Shown here: positions 48,431-60,393 of the stretch, in pieces | How positions within the stretch are numbered: position 1 is the first letter of the stretch | Layout of the letters: each line of letters opens with the position of its first letter | Assembly (NCBI GenBank): GCA_916048095.2 | Contig: OU696582.1 | Location: forward strand, 4,742,001-4,806,000 | Direction of reading: 5' to 3' | Length of the DNA: 64,000 nucleotides | Origin: Sacculina carcini | Taxonomy: Eukaryota > Arthropoda > Thecostraca > Sacculinidae | Position numbers and translations under genes: made by a program | Notes under the pieces: generated by a model | Told to the model about the DNA's origin: nothing | The model's database searches: none | Seen by the model: only the letters and a program-made list of their open reading frames with translations

Positions 48431-50113
48431 TCAAACAGGACAGCTCTTGCACATGCCTTCTATGTCATTGTTGATCCTTACCCAAAATACACATTCCCGA
48501 GCCAACAGATTGCACTTTTCTTCACCCAGATGTGCCCCATGCAACTGCTTCAGGATCATGGATGTTCTTGATGATGGGATGATAACGCGCTGTCCTCTCA
48601 TGACTACACCATCAACAATTGATAATTCGTCCCGATATGGCCAGTATGCACGCTGATCCTCCCGGATGTCTCCGATTCTTTCGGGCCATCCCCTGTTTAT
48701 TGTCTCGCTGAGTGTTTGCAACTCAAGGTCCTTTTGTGTATCATTCCGAATATCTCTGATCCGCTGTGGTTCGAAATGGACGTGGTCGACTTGCACATCA
48801 AGATCGATATGCTCGTTGCATGCCCCTGGCGCTCTAGACAGTGTGTCGGCCGCTGTAATGGCGTCTGGCTTGGCGTATTTGATCTCGTAGTCATATGGCT
48901 GCAGTGCTAGAAGCATTCTTTGCAGTCGAGGAGGGGCAGCATGAAGGTGTTTCTTCTGAATCATCTCCAGCGGTTTATGATCGCTATGCACCGTCACCGG
49001 TCCACCATATATATACGTATGGAATCTCCGACATCCGAAGACTACTGCTAGTAGTTCTCTCTCAATGTTTGCGTATCGTTTCTCGACATCTGTCAGGGCT
49101 TTGGATGCGAATGCGATCGGCCTGCCTTCTTGGATGAGCACGGCTCCCAAGCCTTTTTGGGACGCGTCTACTTGGATTTCGGTGAGTTTTTGTGTGTCGT
49201 AATATGACAGCGTCGTTTCTTTCGATATTGCTCCCTTGACGTCCTCGACAGCTGCTGCATGCTGGGGTAGCCAGTCGAAAATTGCCTCCTTTCGCAGCAA
49301 GTCTCGCAGTGGTGCCGTTTTCTCAGCCAGGCCGCTTATAAACGGGCTCATGTAGGTTGCCAAACCCAGAAATTCTTGCAATTCAGTCTTGTTGCATGGC
49401 TCCTTCATGTCCTGTAAGTCTTTGACTTTATCCGGGTCTGGGTGTTTCCCGCTTGCGTCAAAAACTGCTCCGAAGAATTTGACGCTACTGCACTTTATGA
49501 AGCACTTACTGCTGTTAAAAGTCAGTCCCGAACGTCTTGCTACTTTCATCAAGTTGTGAAGTCGTATGTCGTGTTCTTCTTCAGTGGTGGAGTACACCAC
49601 AACGTCGTCGGCAATGCCAATGGCACCTGGGCATTGCTCGAGTATTGCATCCATTTTTTGTTGGAATACGTCTTGCGACATCCTCAACCCGAATGGCATT
49701 CTGTTGTATCGGAAACGTCCGAACGGTGTGTTGAACGTCGTGAGTTCGGAACTTGCGTCATCCAATTCCACCGACCAGTATCCGTCCTTGGCGTCCAATT
49801 TACTAAAGAATTTAGCTCCGGCTAACTGGTGCGATATCTCATCAAGTGTGGGGGCGCGGTGGTGAGTTCTCATGATGCATTTGTTGAGGTCCTTTGGGTC
49901 CAGACATACTCTCAATCGTCCGTTTGCTTTCCGCGTACACGTGAGGCTGTTCACCCATTCGGTTGGCTTTGTTACGCGCTCAATAACCCCTTGAGTCTCC
50001 ATTTCGTTAAGAGTCTGCTGTAAATCATTTTTTACTTTGATTGGTACTTGTCTGGGTGCATGTACCACCGGCTGGGCTCCGGATCGCAAAACGATGCGGT
50101 ACTTCCCGGGCAT
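48431..50113 (-). pseudogene. pol: Element I reverse transcriptase and RNase H
   Basis: 560-codon frame with CLDPKDLNKCIM, SKLDAKDGYWSVEL, MPFGLRMSQDVFQ and the catalytic IADDVVVYS. Gypsy-type RNase H follows (IQVDASQKGLGAVL, VHSDHKPLEM, AADTLSRAPG), then the integrase zinc finger (HGAHLGEEKC ... CKSC). Same broad group as element E. Confidence 0.88.
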
Positions 50114-50210
50114 GTGTCCGATAGTGCGAACCTGTCCGGGTATTGTGCCTTCAGTTGATCTGTACTGTGCACTCGGTCAATTGACTCTTGGTCTTGCCGA
50201 CTATGGTCGT

Positions 50211-50792
50211 TCACGGTGTACAGCCGAGGAGAGCCGGGCGTTTTGTGTCGACCACGAAGAAATCTAGTGTAGCGGTTTTGCCATTTTCGTGTCGACATAC
50301 CAAGCTCATAATGCCGAAATGCCTTATAGGCGTTGGTTTACTTGAGTTATCATGGTACGGTGTGAGCACCGAGCGGCACGGTCTGGTGTCGCCACTGGCG
50401 GGTTTCTCGCGCTGAAACAATTTTTGGAACATACGCAATGGCAAAATATTGCCAGCAGCACCGGTATCCACCTTGAATTTCATGCTGAACACGGTGCCAA
50501 ACCGTTCAGTATCCAGGTTTGTGTACACTTCATGTTCGGTGCCTTCGACTTCGTCCAAGGTGTCGATGCGGAGTTTGCACACAAGATTGTCGACTTCAAT
50601 GTCCTCGTCATGCTTTTCGATTTCATGTGCATTGCGCGGACGCGTTGCGTGACACATCGAAGCCCAATGATCCCGCCTACCACAATTATTACATGTTGTG
50701 ACATACGCGGGGCAGTTACGCCGCCCCTGCTCATGTTGTCTTCCACAATACGTGCATGTGACGGAGCGCCCGCCTTTCCACGCGCCTGCCAT
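50211..50792 (-). pseudogene. gag: Element I nucleocapsid and protease
   Basis: Zinc knuckles CTYCGRQHEQGRRNC and CNNCGRRDHWASMC, then protease VDTGAAGNILPLR. Ends in a TGA after LLGCTP and lies in a different frame from RT. Confidence 0.8.
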
Positions 50793-51007
50793 GCCCTTCT
50801 TGCTCGCGTTGAATGAATCACCCTATCTGCGCGTGCAGACGGCGTCGCCTGCCTGATGTGTGTCTGTCTGTCTGCCTGTTAGGCCCTTCTTGCTCGCGGA
50901 TGTTGCTGCATTCCATTTCACGGCGTCATATTTCTGTTGGTCTGCTGTATTCATACGGGATAACTGCTCCATATGAGTCAACGATGCCTCGACCGTCCTG
51001 CCACTAT

Positions 51008-51517
51008 CTAATACCTCGGATAGCTTAAGCGTGTCGTGCATGAGGAGTTTTTTTGCAGCTCGGGGTGTTTGGTGCCAGCGATTACTTGGTCTATAATTCG
51101 ATCCTCTAATTCCGAGCACCGTCCGTCTGTGTCGCTATTATCCTTGAAACGACATTTCAGTGCCTGCAGTTTGCACCGTGACACGAAATTCGTCATGTTC
51201 TCGTCTGGTGCTTGTCTAAATCTTTGCAATTCCAAGCGACTGATGCGAAAACTCGTACTTGGCTGGATTTGTCTCGTGAGCTCTTCCCATATATGCTGCG
51301 GATCGCGTCGTTCGTCCTCTGTCATGGTCCAGGAGTTGTACATCCTTATGCCTGTTTCCCCGGCAAACAGAAGTATGTGGTCCACTTGTTTATCCGTCGA
51401 GATGTTCTGAACTGAAAAATACAGCTCGCATTTCTGCCTGAAGATGGATATCGCGTTAATTCGGTCTTCATCATCCCAGTTCATACTTGGCGTGAGTCGT
51501 TCCATGGCTGCCACCAT
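51008..51517 (-). pseudogene. gag: Element I gag capsid part
   Basis: Reads from next to the primer site (MVAAMERLTPSMNWDDEDR) through FRQKCELYF and SRLELQRFRQAPDENMTNFVSRC. Breaks near a TGTC microsatellite at 50860-50880 before the zinc knuckles. Confidence 0.8.
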
Positions 51518-51678
51518 GTAATGTCGACATAACGGTTACACTGTATTGGATGAACTTTGCATACACACACAATGGTATTCACAAACACTCGCAATATGAC
51601 ACCCGCACACCAAGACGTCTCGTGGGTGACTGACTTGGTCCAGTGTTTGACGTGGGGCGCCATCTAACGCTCCTTACA
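51518..51678 (-). repeat. Element I 5' LTR
   Basis: 161 bp; pairs with 47296-47458. Confidence 0.9.
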
Positions 51679-51683
51679 AATAT

Positions 51684-52490
51684 CAGGAAGAAAATGAAGG
51701 AAAATTTTCGGAAGTGCGAGTATGACAGAGGGAGGATCGGAAAGGAGGGATATTCTTTAGAACAGAATCAATTTTCGCAGAGAAAAAAGACGCAAACTGA
51801 GAGGCTGTAAGATCACACGAGGTTGAAGGAGATCGAAGACCGCAGAGAGAATTGAGAGATGACCAAAGAAATTTAGAAGAACGGGAAAGGGAAGCAAGTT
51901 TGGATTTGTAAAAATCTTGTTTGGCAATATGTAATGCAGAAACATAAGACGACCGGGCAGAGCAAAGTAGTTCCCAATCCTGTGAAGACCGAGTTCTACT
52001 CCAGACAGTTTGGGCACGCCGCTGAGTATGTTTAAGAGAATGAAGATGAGAGGAGAACCAAGGGGGAGAAGAAGTGAGAGGTTTAGACCGAGTGACCAAA
52101 GGAAACATAAAATCATTTATACCTGAGAGAACATCTGAAATGGCTGGAAAAATATCGCAGAGAGGGAGCCAGTAGAAGCGGTCGAGAGGAAGTAAGGAAG
52201 ATAAAAGTGAAGTAAATTTAGCAGGATCAAACTGTTTGTAATTACGATATGAGAATGGTGGAGGACAAGCAGCACGTGAGAAAGGAAGTGAATAAATCAA
52301 GAGGCAATGGTCAGAAATATTTGGATCAGAAGGCAATGTGAAAACATCAGGAGGAGGACGGTCTGAGGAGATAACGGGAGCGGGAGAGAGAAATAGGTCA
52401 AGAGAGTGACCAGATATGTGAGTAGGAGAAGAATTCAAAATTGATAGACCGAGTGCCTGAAGAAGAGAAATGAAGTTCTGACAGTACATA
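51684..52490 (-). pseudogene. LINE Z endonuclease end and RT N-terminus
   Basis: Starts at FISLLQALGLSIL, SPTHISGHSLDLF and ISDHCLLIYSLPF (final SDH of the endonuclease), then the linker WFSSHLHSLKHTQRRAQTVW ending FLWSSLNSLCGL. Homologous to LINE W residues from about 18830 down to 18100. 5'-truncated within the endonuclease. Confidence 0.8.
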
Positions 52491-52570
52491 CACAAACATG
52501 CACTTATACATACATACATACACAAACATGCACTTATACATACACATACATACACATATACACATGAATT
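52491..52570. repeat. CATACA/CATGCA tandem tract between LINE Z and LINE X
   Basis: ACATACACAAACATGCACTT-type units twice or more. Probably the 3' tail of LINE X on the minus strand. Confidence 0.7.
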
Positions 52571-52614
52571 TTGAGTACAATAAGGAGGAATAGAAAATGG
52601 ATAGCTGAATGGAA

Positions 52615-52970
52615 TCATAGTTTGGCGAAAGGAGTGAGAGTGTGAGAAGTAGGATCAAACGAGATGTCAAAAAGGTGATTTTGAAGTCGGGAAGCAAACA
52701 TGCGGTAGGAAGAAGATGAAGTAATATGAGAAGGAAGAGAATAATAGATGCGCAGACCGAAGAAAGTAAAAGATTTAGAGGACCACGAAGATTCATTAGT
52801 GGCCCGAGGACAGATGGGGGGAACAGGTCTACGAGAAGAAACATTATCAGAACGAGTTAAAAGACTGACTAGGTAGGGAGGTTGACTAGGATCATGAAGG
52901 AGTTTGAAGATTAGACAGCAAAGGCGAAGGTGAATACGAGAGACAATTGGAAGCCAACGAAACCTAAATA
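52615..52970 (-). pseudogene. LINE X RT C-terminal end
   Basis: Ends in WSSKSFTFFGLRIYYSLPSH and LFDISFDPTSHTLTPFAKL, the standard L2-clade terminus, with a proper stop at 52615-52617. Confidence 0.85.
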
Positions 52971-53356
52971 AATTGTAAATTGTAAATTGTAAGTTTATTG
53001 TCACACACAAGCAATACAATAATAAGAAAATAAGAACAAATCAAGGTGACAAATGTCCGCCGAGCATGAGCTCCTTAGCGGACATGAAAGTTAGTACAAT
53101 AGCAGACGTGAAGGTTTTGGACAATGTGACAATTGGAAAAGACAATACTATGCAAAGTGGGATTATATATCATTCATCCAAAAGTACAAACACAATTGTC
53201 AGAAGCATACACACACACAATATGCAGAAATCGCTCAAGCAAAACTGCGAATTCAATCTCCTAAGGAGACACTGTAAATCCAACAAATATTTCTTGATAT
53301 ACTTCTTGATCAGTGATTTATTTGTAGCTGGAAGAGATTTCAGACGTTGAGGAAGA

Positions 53357-54507
53357 CTATTGAACAGATTCGGACCAAAATAAAAAAAGACTATTTTTAA
53401 ACAATATTGTTCTAAACGCAGGACAAGTAATGTCCATGTTGTTACTGCGTGTAGGTGAGACGTTGGCTCTTATTTGGAACGTGCTGCCTCGATGTAGGTA
53501 ACGAAAGATAAGTAACAGGGTGAATAGTTTGTGGATGGAAGTGAAATTAAGTAGCTTGAATTCGTTAACCTTTTCTGTGATTGAATCAAACTTTTTTAGG
53601 GAGAATATGCAGCGAAAGAACTTGCTTTGGACCAAGGTGACTCGACGTAAAAAGGATGGCCAGATACAGGCCCAGATTGGAAAGCAATATATCAGATGAG
53701 GATAGAAAAGGCCGTAGTATATACTAATCATGGCTTCAACTGTTAAAAGATGTCTTACCCTATACATAACCCCAATAATTTTGGACAATTTGGTACAGGT
53801 CGCATCTATATGATGCTTAAAATTTAAATTTTCGTCGATTATTAATCCCAAAAATATTGTACATTTCACTGGCAGAAGAACTCCATCATTAATAGGAATT
53901 GGTGGTAAGGAGTAGCTCAACGATCTATTCTGGAGCAAAATATAGTTGGATTTGGAAATATTCAACCTTAGCTTGTTAGCTTGAATCCATGCCACAACCT
54001 TCATCAATTCAGTATGAACATTTAGGTGCAGGAGATCAATATCTTGATTTTTAATTACTAAAGCAGTGTCGTCGGCATAAAGTTGGAAGTAAAATTTGCT
54101 ACTAGAATTTATAATATCCTTAATATATATAAGAAAAAGTGTCGGGCCCAGCACTGAGCCTTGAGGAACGCCTTTACGTATTGACATACATGGTGAGTAA
54201 TTCTGATTGCAAAAAACACTTTGTTTCCTATTACTAAGATAGCTTTTAAAGATAGTAAGAGTTACTCCCCTTATCCCTATGTTGAACAATTTATTAAATA
54301 GAATTTCGTGATCCAAACTGTCGAACGCTTTAGATAAATCCAAAAAATACCTGCAACAAAAAGCTTTTGCTCAAGACCGGCATAAATATTGCTTACCAAT
54401 TTTAAAACTGCAGATTCGGTGGAGCGACCGCTTCTAAAGCCGTGCTGTTGGTCAACTAACAAATTATTTTTTTCAAGATAATTAATTAGTCTATGGGAAA
54501 TTACTTT
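53357..54507 (-). pseudogene. LINE Y reverse transcriptase
   Basis: HGFRSGRSTESAVL, DLSKAFDSLDHEIL, RKGVPQGSVLGPTLF, catalytic YADD (FQLYADDTALV), the thumb SKIIGVMYRVRHLL and the terminal RTILFKNSLF. A one-base change in a T-run near 54345 shifts the frame between the first two motifs. Confidence 0.85.
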
Positions 54508-54512
54508 CTCAA

Positions 54513-54769
54513 TGCAAGACAGACTATATATATAAACACACACAAATAGTAACACACACAGACTATGTCACACAAATCACAACGCACAGACAGCGCACGC
54601 ACGATCACCGCCGATCACCGAACAAACACTGCTCGCCTTTGGCCTTGACAAGGACATTGCACCTTACGTTGTCGCATGGGGACGCCGTTACTTGAAACGC
54701 GGTATCGCACAGCGATGCACACGCGGTCTTTACCACAGTAGCTTGCTGACTCTTTAATAAACTCTAACA
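54513..54769 (-). repeat. Element F 3' LTR
   Basis: TGCAAGACAG ... CTCTAACA, 257 bp. Confidence 0.9.
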
Positions 54770-54893
54770 CTCCCCCGATTCAGCAAAGGAATATCACCAC
54801 AAACTTGGAAAACCTCCCAAAAACACGTTGTAACATAAACATCAACTGAACAAATGATCAAATGAACAATACACGTAGGAATATAATCGTACA

Positions 54894-56048
54894 CTACGAC
54901 CGATAACGAGCAGGTCGCCTCAAGTTGGCCCGCTCACGAACATTGTACCGCCCAGTAGCAGGGACTTCATCACGAACGTTTGAGTCCTGTAGTGTAACTA
55001 CATTCCGTGCCGTATCTTCGCTGTCAGCACTGGATCCATTGGAATGTTGTACGGGAACAGAAGACACGATCGTGCGGCTGATCCGTGCGGCTGACGAACG
55101 TCCCACTGGGCGAACATGCGACACATGTCTGTTGACACCATCACCAATATTTACTGTCCATCTATTCGCACTTTCCACTCGATGCGGTCCTGTCCATTTT
55201 GTAGTGCAGCGACCATCCGTTGGGCGTAGAAATACCATGTCACCAGGTTTGTACATGCATGAAACTCCATCACGACGGCACGAATTCGTCCAAGTTTGAC
55301 GTAACTTGGTAGATGTCAGAACACGACTTCGACGTATTCTCGGTAGTTGCGGTGCGGTTCTGAAAACACTTGCAAATGGCGTCTCACTGGTAGATTGACT
55401 TGTCGTCGCGTTGTAGTAAAAACCTACTTTACCGATTGTGCATCGTGTTCTGGACGCCATTCGTTTGATTGTGCGATGTACACGTTCACATATGCCATTT
55501 CCTTGATGACGATATGCACACGACTTTTCATGATAAACCTCCCACTCGTGGAGAAGGCTGGAGAACTCCGTACTGAGAAATATCGGCGCATTATTGGATA
55601 AAACGCTACAGGGTGGACCAAAATACACGAATACACTCTCCAGAGCGGCAACCACTGACGCAGCATTTTCATTGCTCAATTTTTTCCAGATAGTAAACCT
55701 AGAACAGCAGTCGATGATGGACAAGTACGCGGCATGGTTGTAGTACGTAATGTCTATTGCAAGTCTTCTCCATACGGCGGGAACACTGAGTGAACCATGA
55801 TGATTCTTTGTGCGATTTACCGGATCTATCCGACGACATGATTCGCAATGACGTATCGCCTCGTCCACCGCAATAGAGCTAACAGATGGAAACACATTTG
55901 AAACGAGTTCCTTTGTACGCTGTACACCCATGTGCCCACTGTTATCGTGGATGCCTTGTATGACCTCGCGCTCATCCCTGGTTAGAGCGTAACATCCACT
56001 TGTTGAACCAGAAGACAGTAACGGCAGGAAACGGGGTGGACGTGTCAT
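54894..56048 (-). pseudogene. pol: Element F integrase
   Basis: HHCC finger (HDNSGHMGVQRT ... CESCRR), DDE core in LAIDITYYNH, SVLSNNAPIF (the second Asp is Asn) and GNGICERVH, and C-terminal TGPHRV. The frame is open, but the catalytic D-to-N change suggests inactivity. Confidence 0.85.
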
Positions 56049-56152
56049 GGCATCGGCGATGTTTTTTTGCTGTCTACTTGTCTCACATGCAGTTCCAGTG
56101 AAAACGATGCCAGCAATTCTTGGATTACATCCAGTCGCCTGCGGATCAGCAT

Positions 56153-57025
56153 TTAGGACATGCCGTGTGTTCGAATCCGATGTGTATTATGAACCGCGCT
56201 GGTCAGCCAACCATGAACGACAGACGAATCGGTTATCAACTCAGCTTCTCGGAATCCCCACTTCAAGCACAAATTTATTCCTTTGACCGCCGCGTCTAAC
56301 TCAGCCACGTTAATATGCGAAGAGTCGTTCGGCTTCCTCAGCCAGCAACCATCTTCCACTGGTTTTCCATCCACTGTAAGAACAACGCCGGTGGCGATGT
56401 TACTGGCATCGACACATATCCTGGGTCGGCGATCCTCAACACACCAAAAACCACGTACCGGATCTCGATGTTTCACTTCGTCGGCGATTGATTTAATAAT
56501 TATTGCAGTATGTTCATCTATTTCTACATCCCAATGCGCATTCGACTTGTTTTCTAAGCCTTCAGACGCGCGCCGCTTGATTAGTCCACATACGACTCGA
56601 AGCCAACCGGCTATAGGAAAGTGGCCGATCCACTTGCCGCACAATGAAAACAGAGACCTTTTTGTTAAAACATCTGGCACATCGGGAACATCTCCATCTC
56701 GTTGCCACTGCAATCCGGATGGCTTGGTTTCCACTTTGAGTCCGAGTACTCTGGCACCGTTCAGATCGCAAGAACTTTTTGTGATCAAACCATATCGTTG
56801 CAGATGCTGAACAACTTGTTCTGGTCTCACACGAGATTTATACACTATCACATCGTCGATGTAAAAGTTAGCTCCATTGGTGTCAAAATCGGCTTTGAGA
56901 AACACTTTCTTCAGTATTTCCGTCATGACTTTGGGACCGATTGATAGTCCAAAACCCAGCCTGGTCATGGTATACTGCTTCCCCATAAATTCCACCACTT
57001 GATATCTTTGTAGTTCGGTTGCCAT
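56153..57025 (-). pseudogene. pol: Element F RT (palm/thumb) and RNase H
   Basis: TMTRLGFGLSIGPKVM, catalytic YIDDVIV, LTKRSLFSLCGKWIGHFPIAGW, RNase H with CVDASNIATGV, NVAELDAAVKG and ITDSSVVHGW. Frameshift at both ends. Confidence 0.85.
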
Positions 57026-58026
57026 ATGTATCTGGAGATAGGCTTTTTCAAATCGATTATCGACACATTACTGCCCATGCGCCTCCACTTACGGAGCTTT
57101 TCATCACACACTGCCGAGTCCATACCAGGAGCACTCCGAATATAACAGTTCAAGCGCCTATAATCCAGCACGGGTCTGATTTTGTCCTTCTTCTCCTGTT
57201 TGACTGCAAACAAGGGCAATTTTGCTCCAATGACACCATGCATTTTCTCGTCGTAGGGAATGAGTACACCTTCCTCGATCCACGAATTAACCTGGGCTTC
57301 AAAAGCAGCTTTTTCTGTCGGCTTAATAGCATAGTTCACACAATTGATTCTTCTATTGGGTACGTCATTCTCCCAGAACCAGTTCACAATCCACTTCCTC
57401 CCGTCAAAGAATGCCTTGAAATCACAATCCACTATCTCCAATGTGGAGGTCCCTGTGTGGTTTGGCGTCGACTGCAGCACAGCAGCTTGAGGCTTTGCAT
57501 CATCAAGTGAAGGAATCTCTAGCTGAAAAGATCCCCAGGGTGCACCCGTACTTGACACACCAAACGACACTTTGCCATCTGGCGAAACATTCATTCCACC
57601 GGCTGCCAATATTGCATCCATACCGAAAATAATGTCAAACGGTGGACGATAGTTAGAATCGCACAACCATACGCGCAGCGATTTGATTTTGACACAACCA
57701 TCAGAAGAAAATCGAACATTTTTGAGAATATAGCTCTTACTGGCGGTAACGCTTACACCACCCAACAACTGCAGGTTCACTGTACATTTTTGCTCTGGTA
57801 CCATACGCAAGATTGATTTCGTCATGACAATGGAGTTCGTACTGCCAGTGTCGACGAGAACGGACATAGGTCGTTTCACATCATCACACCACACCTTTAT
57901 CAACAACCTGGAATTATCGGGGGGTCGACAGGTTCTTACGCTGAAGATTGAGCCGGCCCCCCTCGCAAGTTTTCCGACTTGCGACAATTCTTTGCAGTGT
58001 GACCGGACGCGCCACAGTTGAAGCAC
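56990..58026 (-). pseudogene. pol: Element F protease and RT fingers
   Basis: Protease VDTGSTNSIV near residue 58, then PVLDYRRLNCYIRSAPG and VSIIDLKKPIS, where a one-base shift breaks the frame. Confidence 0.8.
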
Positions 58027-58650
58027 ACTTGCTGTCGTTTTCTACGAATTGGGCAATTTCTGGCAATGTGACCCTCTTGTTGGCACTCAAAGCATATCAA
58101 TCTCCTTGAACTGGAGGCGGAATAGGCATGCACATTGTGTGTAACATCTGTCTCACCTGCTTTGCCAGCAACCACCTGCTTAGCACAACTCAGTAAATTG
58201 TCAAGCTCAAGTGAATCTCCGTGCATGGCTCTCACCGTGTTCTCCGTTGTAGTTGGCAAACCGCAAAGAAATTGACAAGCAATACAGCGGGAGCTTTCGC
58301 TGTTCTCACCCACCACACATTTAGCCAACGAACGCAAATCAGACATATATTCGTCCAAGGTCTCCTCAGCAATCTTCCACTGACGCTCTTTGAACATTGA
58401 GAAAGCGACACAGGGAGTCAACCCAAAAGACTGACGCAGGGAGGCAATAACGATCAACTCTTTTTTTGTCACTCTCAGATAACTGTCTATACACATTGAA
58501 CGCCCGACCGTACAAAAATATCGGGATGACTTTAGCCACGTCATGTATGCCCTTCAGTGAACAAGCGTAGCTGAGTTTCTCCACCCACGTGTCGAGATCT
58601 CCACTACCGTCGTATCTCTCAACAAAATCTGTCAACTTCAGCTCATCCAT
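57936..58650 (-). pseudogene. gag: Element F gag
   Basis: ATG at 58650 (MDELKLTDFVERYDG), 20 bp after the LTR. A frameshift follows SESDKKRVD near 58470. The rest carries QSFGLTPCVAF and two zinc knuckles (CFECQQEGHIARNC, CFNCGASGHTAKNC). Confidence 0.85.
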
Positions 58651-58658
58651 CGTAATGG

Positions 58659-58670
58659 GCCGAAATAGCT
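58659..58670 (-). promoter_or_regulatory. Element F primer-binding site, tRNA-Phe 5'-end type
   Basis: Plus strand GCCGAAATAGCT touches the 5' LTR at 58671, as in B and C. Confidence 0.7.
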
Positions 58671-58927
58671 TGTAAGACAGACTATATATATAAACACACA
58701 CAAATAGTAACACACACAGACTATGTCACACAAATCACAACGCACAGACAGCGCACGCACGAGCACCGCCGATCACCGAACAAACACAGCTCGCCTTTGG
58801 CCTTGACAAGGACATTGCACCTTACGTTGTCTCATGGGGACGCCGTTACTTGAAACGCGGTATCGCACAGCGATTCACACGCGCTCTTTACCACAGTAGC
58901 TTGCTGACTCTTTAATCAACTCTAACA
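58671..58927 (-). repeat. Element F 5' LTR
   Basis: 257 bp; see 54513-54769. Confidence 0.9.
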
Positions 58928-58932
58928 CTCAA

Positions 58933-59891
58933 ATACTTTATTAAAAGCGGGTAGAATGGAAATTGGACGATAATTATTTACATCGGTTTTTTCACCAGAT
59001 TTATGTGAAGGAATAACTTTGACTAGCTTCAAATGATCCGGAAAAACTCCTGTTTTGAGAGATAAGTTAATAATGTGTGTGAGAGGAAATGATATGAAAC
59101 AAGATGACAGTTTCAGGAACATTGCTGGTATATCGTCATACCCAGGTGAATTAGAGGTAGAGTACATTGAGATGTTCGTAGAAACATTCAAAAATATTTA
59201 AAGTCAACATTCGTATCTTTTGTTGTATGATGCTTCAATAAGTGCTCGTTAAGAGAAACTGAAAAGTTTGCCGATTCAGGGGACAACTCAATTTTGGGAT
59301 TATAAGTTTTAGTCCTGCCCAGAAGTGAGTTAATATAATTCCATTGACATTTTGGATTCCCTTGGTTTTGACATAAATATGTTTTGTAATAATCGTTTTT
59401 TGCCGCCCTTAAAGTCGCAGTTAACTTGTTTCTGAATTTTGCATATGTTGTTCCGTACGTCAACGGCCATCTCTTGGCAAGCCTCTCCAGTCTATGTTTT
59501 TCCCTGATACTTTCTTTCAAAGTCGGCGTTATATATGAGCTGAAATTATTCTTCTTTTTAGGGTTTACTTTTTTCAGGAAAATGAGTTTGAAAAAGTGTG
59601 TGAAATTTTTTGTAAAACAGAGTATAGGCCTCTTTCGCATCTTCAGTCATAAGTATCGGAGCCCAGTCAACTCCAGCAAGATCAGCAAGAAATTTCTCCG
59701 TAGAAATTTTGGAGAATATCGTTTTATGAATGTATTGTGGCTTATTTCTAATAAAGGATAGTCTAAACAGGGATACAATCGGGAAGTGATTGGAAATGTC
59801 AGTTTCAATAATATAGTTGTTGGTATTATTTTCAAATTGGGAGGACCAAATATGATCAATTAACGTTGCAGTCGTGTGGGTCACTCTAGTT
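58933..59891 (-). pseudogene. LINE Y endonuclease end and RT N-terminus
   Basis: THTTATLIDHIWSS and DISNHFPIV (normally SDH), a linker with TLKESIREKHRLERLAKRW, then SPGYDDIPAMFLK, HIINLSLKTGVFPDHLK and NNYRPISILPAFNK. Three frames are used in turn, so at least two frameshifts. Confidence 0.8.
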
Positions 59892-60064
59892 CAGAGCCGT
59901 TGCGAGTAATTATGGGGCCCCCCCGAAGGCAGCACTTGGGGCCCCCATTGTGAATATTGAATGCATTTATTAGATATAATCACATAATACGTGAAGCAAA
60001 GGGGCCCCTCAACATTCGGGGCCCCCCCGGCCGGGGGGTACGGGGGGCGGTTTCTACGGCTCTG
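59892..60064. mobile_element. 173-bp hAT-type MITE in LINE Y
   Basis: Terminal inverted repeat CAGAGCCGT / ACGGCTCTG and 8-bp TSD CTCTAGTT (59884-59891 and 60065-60072), which has the hAT TA-core. Interior has GGGGCCCCC blocks. Confidence 0.9.
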
Positions 60065-60072
60065 CTCTAGTT

Positions 60073-60389
60073 GGTCGTGTGATATGAGGAAAGAGAGAAA
60101 AAGAGAACATTAAATTGGTATAATCGATAACATTATTGTCGTTGGATGACAACAAATTTATATTAAAATCCCCAAATACAAAAATCCCTCCGTAGTTCTT
60201 TTCTTGTACAGATGAGAGAATATCACTCATTGTATAAATAAAATTGTCGAGTTTTCCACTTGGAGGTCTATAAACACATATAAAAACATAGACTTTGGAG
60301 TTGATACATACTTGCACGGCTAGAGTTTCAATATGCAACTGGGATAAATTTAGATGTTTTTGTTCAATGACATCGTAATCATTTGAGAA
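60073..60389 (-). pseudogene. LINE Y endonuclease, middle part
   Basis: FICVYRPPSGK and FVFGDFNINLL (GDFN motif) ending FPHITRPTR. Lies between the solo LTR and the MITE; reading frame uninterrupted. Confidence 0.8.
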
Positions 60390-60393
60390 GTAT

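Larger units (their letters stand above)
47296..51678 (-). mobile_element. Element I: defective Gypsy-like LTR retrotransposon in LINE Z
   Basis: 4383 bp, TSD AATAT (47291-47295 and 51679-51683). LTRs 47296-47458 and 51518-51678, nearly identical. The only element here with a standard-looking primer site: TGGTGGCAGCC begins on the first base after the 5' LTR. Polypurine AGAAAGGGAGA (minus) at the 3' LTR. Several frame breaks. Confidence 0.9.
44690..52490 (-). mobile_element. LINE Z: L2-clade copy, 5'-truncated, split by a solo LTR and element I
   Basis: The 3' terminus at 44690-44720 ((AAC)n tail and TATTTGCTATAGCGCC). Coding parts lie at 45852-47282 and 51684-52490. RT is like LINE W but diverged. 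A one-base frameshift lies close to the element I insertion site. The 5' end is in the endonuclease, against a CATACA microsatellite at 52490-52565. Confidence 0.8.
54513..58927 (-). mobile_element. Element F: defective LTR element of the B/C/F/G lineage
   Basis: 4415 bp, TSD CTCAA (54508-54512 and 58928-58932). LTRs 54513-54769 and 58671-58927, 257 bp each with about seven differences, so older than E and G. Polypurine GGGGGAG (minus) at the 3' LTR. Gag, protease, RT and integrase are all recognisable but separated by frameshifts. Confidence 0.9.
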